Shown here piece after piece: positions 1 to 5,857 of a stretch of DNA of 8,125 nucleotides. Made by a program: the position numbers and the translations under genes. Below the pieces are notes generated by a model. The model ran no database searches. It was not told where the DNA came from and was given only the letters and a program-made list of their open reading frames with translations. Position 1 is the first letter of the stretch; every line of letters begins with the position of its first letter. The DNA is from an uncultured Methylocystaceae bacterium (GTDB taxonomy: Bacteria; Pseudomonadota; Alphaproteobacteria; Rhizobiales; Beijerinckiaceae): the NCBI GenBank assembly GCA_945956975.1, contig CAMFKC010000082.1:1-8125 (forward strand), written 5' to 3'.

Positions 1-403
1 GGAAGTAGGCGGCCTTGCCCGCGAGCTTGAGGTCGCCAGTCAGAGACAGGCTCATGCCTGCGCCGGCCGCCGCGCCGTTGATCGCGGTCAGGATCGGGCA
101 ATGCAGCCGGCGGATGCGGCGCAGCAGCGGGTGGTAGTGGCTCTCCAGCACCGCGCCGGCGTTCGGCTTCTTCGACGTCGACGTGTTGCGCCCCTGCAAA
201 TTCGCGCCCGCGCAGAACCCCTTGCCGGCGCCGGTCATGACGACGCAGCGCACGCCATTGTCGCGGTCCTCGATGAAGTCGAAGGCATCGATCAGCCCTT
301 CGAGCATCTCGATTGAAATGGCGTTCATGACTTCGGGATGATTGAGCGTGAGAACGGCGACGCCATCCTCGACATCGACTTTCACGCGATTGAAATCAGG
401 CAT
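1..403 (-). CDS. Enoyl-CoA hydratase/isomerase family protein, N-terminal part
   Basis: Partial gene: the ATG is at 403 and the reading frame runs off the window start after 134 residues. A ribosome site AGAGGA lies 8 nt before the ATG. The N-terminus reads MPDFNRVKVDVEDGVAVLTL and has the crotonase-fold pattern: NHPEVMNA near residues 21-28, the first oxyanion-hole segment GKGFCAGANL at about 60-69, and the second segment INGAAAGAGMSLSL at about 108-121. The residue aligned with the first catalytic Glu of classical enoyl-CoA hydratase is Ser118. This resembles PaaG-type isomerases more than true hydratases, so an isomerase or other crotonase activity is as likely as hydration. The second acid position lies beyond the window. 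The gene is last in the leftward set visible here, 180 bp after the acyl-CoA dehydrogenase, with a repeat element between them. Family certain, reaction uncertain. Confidence 0.9.
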   Translation of the reverse strand, partial: MPDFNRVKVDVEDGVAVLTLNHPEVMNAISIEMLEGLIDAFDFIEDRDNGVRCVVMTGAGKGFCAGANLQGRNTSTSKKPNAGAVLESHYHPLLRRIRRLHCPILTAINGAAAGAGMSLSLTGDLKLAGKAAYF

Positions 404-429
404 TGGTGGTTCCTCTGTGTTTCGGTTTC

Positions 430-575
430 CCCTCTCCCGCGGAGCGGGAGAGGGTGGCCCTCGCGTGAGCGAGGGTCGGGTGAGGGCGCCGGGATTGCCG
501 CGATCATTGTCGAAGCGGCGCGTCCCTAATCCGTCGCGCACGCGCGCGACACCTTCTCCCGCATGCGGGAGAAGG
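430..575. repeat. Composite palindromic intergenic repeat, copy 1
   Basis: This element fills most of the 180-bp gap between the acyl-CoA dehydrogenase and the partial hydratase gene. It is a chain of hairpins: an 11-bp stem (430-440 with 444-454), a 7-bp stem (458-464 with 469-475), and a perfect 24-bp palindrome at 552-575. The block at 444-490 is repeated exactly, as its reverse complement, at 8040-8086 (47 of 47 bases). Repeats of this look are common between genes in Hyphomicrobiales. No T-tract follows the stems, so an intrinsic terminator is not supported. A role in mRNA stability or attenuation between the two genes is possible. Confidence 0.85.
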
Positions 576-583
576 GAAATTCC

Positions 584-1882
584 CTACAATCCCATTTCCG
601 CGAACATCTTCTTGCGCGGCCCCATGAAGCCGAAGAGATAGCCCGCGACCTTGCGCATCTGGATCTCTTCCGAGCCCTCGGTGATGCGGTAGCGGCGGTG
701 GTGGCGGTAGATGTGCTCGAACGGCGTGTGGCGCGAATAGCCGATGCCGCCATGCACCTGGATGGCGCGGTCGGCCGCCTGGCCGCACAGGCGGTTCGCC
801 CAGTAATTGCACATCGAAACTTTGTCGGAGAGCTTGTGCTCGAGACCCGCGCGCTCCGTGCAGTCCATCTCCCATGCGGTCTTGCGGATCAGCAGGCGCA
901 GCATCTCCGCCTGCGTCGCGAGTTCGACGAGCGGGAACTGGATCGCCTGGTTGCTCGACAGCGGCTTGCCGAACGGCGAACGCACGCGGGCATATTTGAT
1001 GCTTTCCTCGATACAGAAGACAGCCGCGCCGAGCGACGAGGCCGCCTGACGGATGCGGTTCTCGTGCACGAAGCATTGCGCCAACGCGAGGCCATGATCG
1101 AGATCGCCGAACAGAGCGTCCTCCGGCACCCAGACGTTGGTCAGCGACAGGCGCGGATGGTCCGTCGGCATGTTGAACGTCCACATATACTCCTCGATCA
1201 CGAGACCGTCGGAGGGGACGGGCACGAGGAAACAGGAGATGCCGGTCGCAGAACCGTCCTTCCCGGACGTGCGCGCGAAGACAGCGCAATGCGTCGCGTG
1301 ATGCATGCCGGTGATCCACATTTTCTCGCCGTCGATACGCCAGCCCGCCTTTCCGCCGCGCGTCTCGGGCACGGCGCGCGTGCCCATATGCGTGGCGTCG
1401 GACCCGTGTGCGGCTTCCGTCAGGCCGAAGCAGATGCGCGTCTCGCCGGTAAACTGGCCGGGAATGAAGGCCTTCTTCTGGTCCTCGCGCCCGTAGGTGT
1501 CGAGCATGATGACGACGGGGAAATTGCCGACGACCGAATGCTCGTTCTGCAGGTCATTGTGCAGTCCGAGACCTTGGCTCGCGAAATGCTCGCGGATCGC
1601 CGCCATGGCGAGGTTGGAGCCGTCCTTGCCGCCATATTGCTTCGGCAGGGCGAAGCGCAGGTGGCCCGCCTTGTCGGCGACATTCTTGGCCTCGCGCAGC
1701 AGCGCTTCCCATTCGGGACGCGGCAGGCCGCCGTTCTCGAAATCGGTGCGCGCCCATTCGCGGCGATGATCGAAGAAGCGGATGTTGTCGTCGCGGTTCT
1801 CGATCGGCTTGATCTCGCGCTCGACGAAGGCGTCGAGCTCGACGATGTAGTTCTGGATGTCTTTCGGCAGTTCGAAGTCCAT
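584..1882 (-). CDS. Acyl-CoA dehydrogenase (ACAD10/11- or LvaC-like)
   Basis: A 432-residue flavoprotein with the three parts of the acyl-CoA dehydrogenase fold: N-terminal helices (about 1-150), a middle beta domain (about 150-255) and C-terminal helices (about 260-420). The FAD/substrate segment reads CFGLTEAAHGSDATHMGT at 151-168. The FAD-binding segment ARVRSPFGKPLSSNQAIQF is at 298-316, and IQVHGGIGYSRHTP at 374-387. The catalytic base is Glu402 in RITEGSEEIQ, at the place of Glu376 in medium-chain dehydrogenase. The frame is open upstream to 2167, but ATG 1882 is preferred: AAAGGA lies 7 nt before it, MDFELPKDI is a normal family N-terminus, and the upstream extension would run through a repeat. 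Beside the kinase and DUF6285 genes it may act as LvaC does, eliminating phosphate from a 4-phosphoacyl-CoA, rather than as a simple 2,3-dehydrogenase. Family certain, special reaction inferred from context. Confidence 0.95.
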   Translation of the reverse strand: MDFELPKDIQNYIVELDAFVEREIKPIENRDDNIRFFDHRREWARTDFENGGLPRPEWEALLREAKNVADKAGHLRFALPKQYGGKDGSNLAMAAIREHFASQGLGLHNDLQNEHSVVGNFPVVIMLDTYGREDQKKAFIPGQFTGETRICFGLTEAAHGSDATHMGTRAVPETRGGKAGWRIDGEKMWITGMHHATHCAVFARTSGKDGSATGISCFLVPVPSDGLVIEEYMWTFNMPTDHPRLSLTNVWVPEDALFGDLDHGLALAQCFVHENRIRQAASSLGAAVFCIEESIKYARVRSPFGKPLSSNQAIQFPLVELATQAEMLRLLIRKTAWEMDCTERAGLEHKLSDKVSMCNYWANRLCGQAADRAIQVHGGIGYSRHTPFEHIYRHHRRYRITEGSEEIQMRKVAGYLFGFMGPRKKMFAEMGL

Positions 1883-1913
1883 GGGCGTTTCCTTTGTCTT
1901 GTTTATTGAGTGA

Positions 1914-1998
1914 CCGTCATTGCGAGGAGCCGAAGGCGACGCGGCAATCCATAGCCGGGTTGTGGCTCTGGATTGCTTCGCTCCGCTCGCAATGACGG
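1914..1998 (-). repeat. 85-bp palindromic repeat (RPE/BIME-like), copy 1
   Basis: The element has perfect 13-bp terminal inverted repeats (CCGTCATTGCGAG at 1914-1926 and its complement at 1986-1998) and an internal pair built on GCAATCCA / TGGATTGC, so the RNA can form one long hairpin. It sits in the 127-bp gap between the DUF6285 gene and the acyl-CoA dehydrogenase gene. A related 100-bp copy lies at 5714-5813 on the other strand; both copies have the same orientation relative to transcription. The family is familiar from Bradyrhizobium-like genomes. It may affect mRNA processing between the two cistrons. Confidence 0.85.
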
Positions 1999-2009
1999 CC
2001 CATGATCGG

Positions 2010-2393
2010 TCATTGTTGTGTCCCCCGTCCGGCTTCATGCCGGTAGGGGCCGTATTGCGGTTGATCCACGGCGAGCTTCGCGAGCGTGGTCGCCCAGAGA
2101 TGATCCGACAGCCCCGGCGTCTCCAGCGTGACCTCGCCATTAGCAATCTTCTGCGACAGTTCCGCATTCAGGTCGGCCAGCGCACCGCCATGTCCCAGCA
2201 GCTTCGTCAGCCGTTCCAACTCGGCGTCGTTCGCCGCAGGCTCCTGCACGATTTGCCGCGCGACGAGATCGAGCGCGTTGCATGATACCCGCAACTGGAA
2301 CGCGTGATGGCCGGTCAGCGTGGGCAGCAATTGCTCGCGCAGGTAGTGCGCGACTGCGGAGAGGAGATCTGCCGGTTGTGGAGCGTCCTGCAT
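2010..2393 (-). CDS. Small DUF6285-like protein, LvaB-like kinase partner
   Basis: A 127-residue soluble, largely helical protein without signal peptide or membrane segment. It starts MQDAPQPADLLSAVAHYLRE, continues with a helix carrying AFQLRVSCNALDLVARQIV (31-49), and has a conserved-looking C-terminal LAKLAVDQPQY (104-114). From memory this pattern matches DUF6285, the family of LvaB, the small subunit that P. putida LvaA needs to phosphorylate 4-hydroxyvaleryl-CoA; I could not run a profile search. The ATG is only 10 nt after the kinase stop codon, and the TGA stop overlaps the AGGA ribosome site, so the two are probably translationally coupled and made together, as expected for a complex. 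The last residues (about 115-127) look like a non-conserved tail ending just beside a repeat element. The family is fairly confident; the function is inferred from the neighbours. Confidence 0.85.
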   Translation of the reverse strand: MQDAPQPADLLSAVAHYLREQLLPTLTGHHAFQLRVSCNALDLVARQIVQEPAANDAELERLTKLLGHGGALADLNAELSQKIANGEVTLETPGLSDHLWATTLAKLAVDQPQYGPYRHEAGRGTQQ

Positions 2394-2403
2394 CTTGCCG
2401 TCC

Positions 2404-3414
2404 TCACTCGCCGCGCGGCGCCAGCAGGCGCATGAGATCGATTTCGTTTTCGGATGTCCGCCGCGCGATCATCGACATCTCGACCGGCCGGTCCGACTGC
2501 AGCGCGCGCGAGCCCATGCCGATGCACATCACGCCCCAGCGCAGCGAGCCGAGCGTCTCCCAGAAGCGCAGCACCTGCGGATCGACTTTCGCGCCGCCGG
2601 CCGCCTCGTAACCCGCCATCAGGTCCTCGCGCTGGCCGAAGCCGCCGACCGGCTTGTCGATCACGCTGAAGCGCCACGCGGCCGTGCATATCCACCCCAA
2701 GTCGCGCATGGGATCGCCGATATGCGCCAACTCCCAGTCGAGCACGGCGGAGACGCCCTGCGGCGTGATCAGCATGTTGCCGTTGCGGAAGTCGCCGTGC
2801 ACGAGGCGCGGTTTCGCATCCGTGGGCGGCATGCGCTCACGCAGCCAGCGAAAGGCGAGTTCGAAGACCGGACGCGGCGCGCTGAGGCGCCGATAGGTCT
2901 CGAACATGGTGGCGACCTCTTCCGCAGGCGATATGCGCGGAAGGTCGGGCAGCTTGGCTGGATCGACGGCATGAATACGCGCGAGAATCTCGCCCGCCTG
3001 ATAGGCGAGCCTCGGCCGGATCGCGGCAAAAATCTCGTCGCGCACGATCTTGCGCCCAAGCGCCTCGCCTTCGACATGGCTCATGAAGAAGCCGCGCCCG
3101 AAATCGTCCTGCGGCCCGATGACATAATAGACATGCGGCGAAGGCACGCCCGCACGTTCGGCGGCCTGCATCAGCGCTGCTTCGGTCTCGAGCGAGATCT
3201 TCTCCACGACAGGCACGCCTGCCGGCGCGCGGCGCAGGATCATCCGCTCCGGCGCGCCGCCGCGCATGGCGATCAGCGACCACGTCTCCTGGCTCGCGCC
3301 ACCGGACAGGCGCAAAACCTTGTCGAGCCGTTCGACATCGGGCGCGAACTTGCGAACGACCGCGAGCATGCGGTCGGGGAAGGAGAGTTCGTCGCTGTTT
3401 TTCTCGGGTGGCAT
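2404..3414 (-). CDS. APH-fold phosphotransferase (LvaA / ACAD10-11 kinase-domain-like)
   Basis: A 336-residue protein of the aminoglycoside phosphotransferase/choline kinase fold. The nucleotide loop is LSGGASQETW (36-45), followed by the beta-3 strand MILRRAP (58-64). The catalytic loop is LVHGDFRNGNML (204-215) with Asp208 as predicted base, and the metal-binding segment is VLDWELAHIGDP (224-235) with Asp226. HGDFRNGN and LDWELAHIGDPMRDLGW are typical of the subgroup found next to, or fused to, acyl-CoA dehydrogenases (ACAD10/ACAD11, LvaA), not of antibiotic resistance enzymes. Expected reaction: ATP-dependent phosphorylation of a hydroxyl group on a hydroxyacyl-CoA. The ATG at 3414 has a purine-rich GGGAGGGGG two bases upstream, contained in one arm of a 37-bp inverted repeat. 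The DUF6285 gene follows after 10 nt. Both key Asp residues are present, so it is probably active. The substrate is not readable from the sequence. Confidence 0.93.
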   Translation of the reverse strand: MPPEKNSDELSFPDRMLAVVRKFAPDVERLDKVLRLSGGASQETWSLIAMRGGAPERMILRRAPAGVPVVEKISLETEAALMQAAERAGVPSPHVYYVIGPQDDFGRGFFMSHVEGEALGRKIVRDEIFAAIRPRLAYQAGEILARIHAVDPAKLPDLPRISPAEEVATMFETYRRLSAPRPVFELAFRWLRERMPPTDAKPRLVHGDFRNGNMLITPQGVSAVLDWELAHIGDPMRDLGWICTAAWRFSVIDKPVGGFGQREDLMAGYEAAGGAKVDPQVLRFWETLGSLRWGVMCIGMGSRALQSDRPVEMSMIARRTSENEIDLMRLLAPRGE

Positions 3415-3416
3415 CG

Positions 3417-3539
3417 CCCCCTCCCTAGCCCTCCCCCGCTTCGCGGGAGAGGGGACGGCAGGCGTTCGTGATCGCCAGTCATCGTGAAGCGAAGAATCTG
3501 CTCCCTCTCCCGCGAAGCGGGGGAGGGATGGGGAGGGGG
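3417..3539 (-). repeat. 37-bp inverted repeat spanning the thiolase-kinase gap
   Basis: The arms at 3417-3453 and 3503-3539 are reverse complements at 35 of 37 positions, separated by 49 nt. Together they fill nearly the whole 127-bp gap: the outer arm ends 2 bp from the thiolase stop codon and the inner arm ends 2 bp from the kinase ATG. In the mRNA the inner arm contains the kinase Shine-Dalgarno GGGAGGGGG, which would be base-paired with CCCCCTCCCC of the first arm if the long stem forms. Each arm also contains a small hairpin (CCCGC/GCGGG) that could form instead. It could reduce or gate kinase translation. No T-tract follows, so a classical terminator is unlikely. Confidence 0.85.
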
Positions 3540-3541
3540 CC

Positions 3542-4711
3542 TTACAGCCGCTCCACGATCGTCACGTTCGCCAGACCGCCGCCTTCGCACATGGTCTGAA
3601 GACCATAGCGGCCGCCGCGCTGTTGCAGGGCGTGCAGCAGCGTGGTCATCAGCTTGGTGCCGGAGCCGCCGAGCGGATGGCCGAGTGCGATCGCGCCGCC
3701 GTTGACGTTGAGGCGCGACGGATCGGCCTTCGTGCCCTTCAGCCAGGCGAGCGGGATCGGCGCGAAGGCCTCGTTGACCTCGAACAGATCGATGTCGTCG
3801 ATCTTCATGCCGGCTTTTTCCAGCGCCTTGTTGGTCGCGGGAACCGGGGCCTCCAGCATGATCACGGGATCATGGCCCATCACATACATGTGGTGGACGC
3901 GCGCCAGCGGCTTCACGCCCAGCGCCTTCAGACCCTTCTCGTTCACGACCATCACGCCGGATGCGCCGTCGCAGATCTGGCTCGAGGTCGCCGCGGTGAT
4001 CATGCCGCCTTCCTGCAGCAGCTTCACGCCCTTGATGCCGTCCAGCGTCGCCTCGAAGCGGATGCCCTCGTCGACCGTGTGCATCTGCTTCTCGCCTTCG
4101 ACAGTCACCTGCACGGGTACGATCTCACGATCGAATTCGCCGGCCTTGGTCGCGCGGATCGCCTTCTGGTGGCTCTCGTAGCCGAAGAGATCCAGTTCGT
4201 CCTTCGTCAGGCCGTACTTCTTGGCGACCATTTCCGCGCCCGGGAACTGGCTGAACTGAACGCCGGGATAGCGCTCTTCCATGTTCGGGCTCTTGTAATT
4301 GCCGAAGCCGTGCTTGGCAGGCAGCGCCGCCGGCAGGCCCATCGGCACGCGCGACATGCTTTCCACGCCCGCCGCGATCACGATGTCCTGGAAGCCGGAC
4401 ATGACGGCCTGCGCGGCGAAATGCAGCGCCTGCTGCGAGGAGCCGCACTGGCGGTCGACGGAAGTCGCCGGCACGCTTTCGGGAAGCTTCGACGCGAGCA
4501 CGGCGTTGCGGCCGATGTTGACGGCCTGCTCGCCGCCCTGGCCGACGCAGCCCATGATCACATCGTCGATGAGAGCCGGATCGGCGCCGGTGCGCTCGAC
4601 CAGTGCGTCGAGAACCTGCGCGGCGAGATCGGCGGGATGCCAACCGGAAAGCCTGCCGCCCTTGCGGCCGCCAGCCGTACGCGCGGCGGCGACGATATAT
4701 GCCTCGGCCAT
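3542..4711 (-). CDS. Acetyl-CoA acetyltransferase family thiolase
   Basis: A 389-residue thiolase, the family's usual length. It should cleave a 3-ketoacyl-CoA with free CoA to acetyl-CoA (or propionyl-CoA if the chain is 2-methyl-branched), or run in reverse. The catalytic set is complete: Cys89 in DRQCGSSQQA, Asn312 in NEAFAP, His345 in GGAIALGHPLGGSGT, and Cys375 in TMCEGGGLANV. Cys89 has the same number as in the Zoogloea enzyme. ATG 4711 (MAEAYIVAAARTAGG) is chosen over a TTG six bases upstream because GAGGGAG ends 7 nt before the ATG. It is the first gene of the leftward set, read from the divergent promoter region, with the kinase downstream. The sequence resembles the degradative thiolases of fatty-acid and side-chain catabolism. 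It could equally serve general short-chain metabolism, since substrate length is not evident. Confidence 0.95.
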   Translation of the reverse strand: MAEAYIVAAARTAGGRKGGRLSGWHPADLAAQVLDALVERTGADPALIDDVIMGCVGQGGEQAVNIGRNAVLASKLPESVPATSVDRQCGSSQQALHFAAQAVMSGFQDIVIAAGVESMSRVPMGLPAALPAKHGFGNYKSPNMEERYPGVQFSQFPGAEMVAKKYGLTKDELDLFGYESHQKAIRATKAGEFDREIVPVQVTVEGEKQMHTVDEGIRFEATLDGIKGVKLLQEGGMITAATSSQICDGASGVMVVNEKGLKALGVKPLARVHHMYVMGHDPVIMLEAPVPATNKALEKAGMKIDDIDLFEVNEAFAPIPLAWLKGTKADPSRLNVNGGAIALGHPLGGSGTKLMTTLLHALQQRGGRYGLQTMCEGGGLANVTIVERL

Positions 4712-4752
4712 GTTCAACTCCCTCGCTTGTTCGTTTCCTCGGATTGTCGGAC

Positions 4753-4782
4753 AGTTTAGGGGCGGGTCTGAGATTTAGTCAA
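4753..4782 (-). promoter_or_regulatory. Possible sigma70-type promoter for the leftward genes
   Basis: On the minus strand TTGACT (4782-4777) is a good -35 match and TAAACT (4758-4753) is a moderate -10 match, with an 18-nt spacer. They lie 42-71 bp before the thiolase ATG. The -35 lies inside the dyad at 4771-4798, so a protein bound there would block polymerase. Start sites are weakly predictable in alphaproteobacteria, so this is tentative. Confidence 0.4.
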
Positions 4783-4798
4783 TCGACTAACTAAATCT
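4771..4798. promoter_or_regulatory. Nested dyad, probable repressor operator
   Basis: Two overlapping palindromes occur in the divergent intergenic region. The outer one has perfect 9-bp arms, AGATTTAGT (4771-4779) and ACTAAATCT (4790-4798), around a 10-bp spacer. The inner one is TTAGTC-AATC-GACTAA (4775-4790), perfect 6-bp arms around 4 bp. The stretch is AT-rich against a GC-rich background. Size and placement suit a TetR-type regulator of acyl-CoA catabolism controlling both directions, but no regulator gene is in the window and the protein is not identified. Confidence 0.6.
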
Positions 4799-4836
4799 TG
4801 CTCGCGTCCCGGCCATGCGATAAGTGCAAAGGACAC

Positions 4837-4883
4837 GCGCCTCATCAAGGCGCAAGATTGCGACAAGCGTCAGAACAAGACGC
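4837..4883 (+). promoter_or_regulatory. Leader hairpins before the rightward hydratase gene
   Basis: The untranslated stretch before the GTG start can form two small stems: GCGCCT (4837-4842) with AGGCGC (4848-4853), and GCGTC (4867-4871) with GACGC (4879-4883). An alternative pairing is TTGCG (4858-4862) with CGCAA (4881-4885). Whether they are transcribed depends on the unknown start site. No riboswitch family is recognised. Confidence 0.3.
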
Positions 4884-4918
4884 AACGTGCAGGCAGGAAA
4901 CATTCGGGAGGATACGTC

Positions 4919-5698
4919 GTGGCCTACGAACACATTCTGGTCGAGCGCGAGGGCCCGATCACCATCGTCACGCTCAATCGTCCGCAGGTGTTCAATGCGC
5001 TGCACAAGCCCGCGCATTTCGAACTCGAGGACGCTTTCGACAAATTCTCCGCCGATCCCGACCAGTGGGTAGCCATCGTCACCGGCGCCGGCGACAAGGC
5101 CTTCTCCGCCGGCAACGACCTGAAGTATCAGGCGGCTGGCGGCGAGCGCGGCTGGGGCAAGAGCGGTTTTGGCGGCCTCGTCTCGCGTTTCGATTGCGAT
5201 AAGCCGATCATTGCGGCGGTCAACGGTTTCGCCATGGGCGGCGGATTCGAGGTCGCGCTGGCGTGCGACCTGATCGTAGCGGCTGAAAACGCCGTTTTCG
5301 CGCTGCCCGAGCCCTCCGTCGGCCTCGCCGCCATGGCTGGCGGCCTGCTGCGCCTGCCGGCCACGATCGGCATGAAGCGCGCGATGGGCATGATCCTCAC
5401 GGCGCGCCGCGTCAGCCCGCAGGAAGGCAAGGAACTCGGCTTCGTGCATGAGGTGACGCCGGTCGGCCAGGCGCTGCACGCCGCGCGCACCATCGCCAAT
5501 CACATCTGCACGCTCAGCCCCATGTCGATCCGCGCCTCCAAGCAGGTCGCGATCCGCGGCTCCGAAATGCCGCTCGCCGAAGCGCTCGTGAAGCAGAACG
5601 AATTCCCCGCCGTGAAGGCGATGTTCGGCTCCGCCGATCTCATCGAGGGCCCGAAGGCCTTCGCCGAGAAGCGCAAGCCGAATTGGACGGGCAAGTAA
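4919..5698 (+). CDS. Enoyl-CoA hydratase (crotonase)
   Basis: A 259-residue crotonase-fold protein of normal length, expected to hydrate a trans-2-enoyl-CoA to a 3-hydroxyacyl-CoA. The oxyanion-hole segments are AFSAGNDL (61-68) and VNGFAMGGGFEVAL (101-114). Both catalytic acids are present: Glu111 in GGGFEVAL and Glu131 in ALPEPSVGL. Their spacing of 20 equals that of Glu144 and Glu164 in the rat enzyme, which supports real hydratase activity, unlike the Ser-containing paralogue at 403-1. The start is GTG at 4919, placed by a strong GGGAGGA 6 nt upstream and by the N-terminus MAYEHILVEREGPITIVTLN. It is the first rightward gene, divergent from the thiolase and followed after 159 bp by the racemase-like gene. 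The exact chain specificity is unknown. Confidence 0.95.
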   Translation: MAYEHILVEREGPITIVTLNRPQVFNALHKPAHFELEDAFDKFSADPDQWVAIVTGAGDKAFSAGNDLKYQAAGGERGWGKSGFGGLVSRFDCDKPIIAAVNGFAMGGGFEVALACDLIVAAENAVFALPEPSVGLAAMAGGLLRLPATIGMKRAMGMILTARRVSPQEGKELGFVHEVTPVGQALHAARTIANHICTLSPMSIRASKQVAIRGSEMPLAEALVKQNEFPAVKAMFGSADLIEGPKAFAEKRKPNWTGK

Positions 5699-5713
5699 CG
5701 ACCACAATGACAA

Positions 5714-5813
5714 CCGTCATTGCGAGCAAAGCGAAGCAATCCAGAGTCGCGACCCGGCTCTGGATTGCCGCGTCGCTTCGCAAAGGCGATTTCTGCCGAC
5801 CTCGCAATGACGG
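5714..5813 (+). repeat. 100-bp palindromic repeat (RPE/BIME-like), copy 2
   Basis: It has the same 13-bp termini as the copy at 1914-1998 and matches that copy's reverse complement along most of its length, but is 15 bp longer because of extra sequence near the right end (about 5781-5800). It lies between the hydratase and the racemase-like gene and ends 44 bp before the latter's ATG. The RNA would fold into a long imperfect hairpin. Confidence 0.85.
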
Positions 5814-5857
5814 CGGCTAGCGAAAGCCAGCGAACAAGAAAAGACGAGAGAGGAAGC

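Noticed and set aside
430..575. CRISPR array or tandem repeat
   Set aside because: The repeated units are hairpin arms of different sequence and there are no regularly spaced direct repeats with spacers.
563..1909. 448-codon open frame on the plus strand, opposite the acyl-CoA dehydrogenase
   Set aside because: It is antisense to a gene with complete family motifs; the translation is rich in Arg, Ala and Leu with no recognisable domain, as is usual for mirror frames in GC-rich DNA.
1914..1998. Miniature inverted-repeat transposable element with target duplication
   Set aside because: Termini are inverted repeats, but no clear flanking target-site duplication is visible at either copy, so transposition is not supported from this window.
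2404..3414. Kinase as an aminoglycoside resistance gene
   Set aside because: The fold name invites this reading, but the motifs and the neighbours (DUF6285, acyl-CoA dehydrogenase) point to acyl-CoA metabolism.
2395..3471. 358-codon open frame on the plus strand, opposite the kinase gene
   Set aside because: Mirror frame of the kinase, no domain, and it runs into the inverted repeat.
3623..4759. 378-codon open frame on the plus strand, opposite the thiolase
   Set aside because: Mirror frame of a complete thiolase with all catalytic residues; its own product has His/Arg/Ala-rich composition and no family match.
4787..5713. 308-codon open frame on the minus strand, opposite the hydratase
   Set aside because: Antisense shadow of the hydratase; it would start near a repeat and has no recognisable domain.
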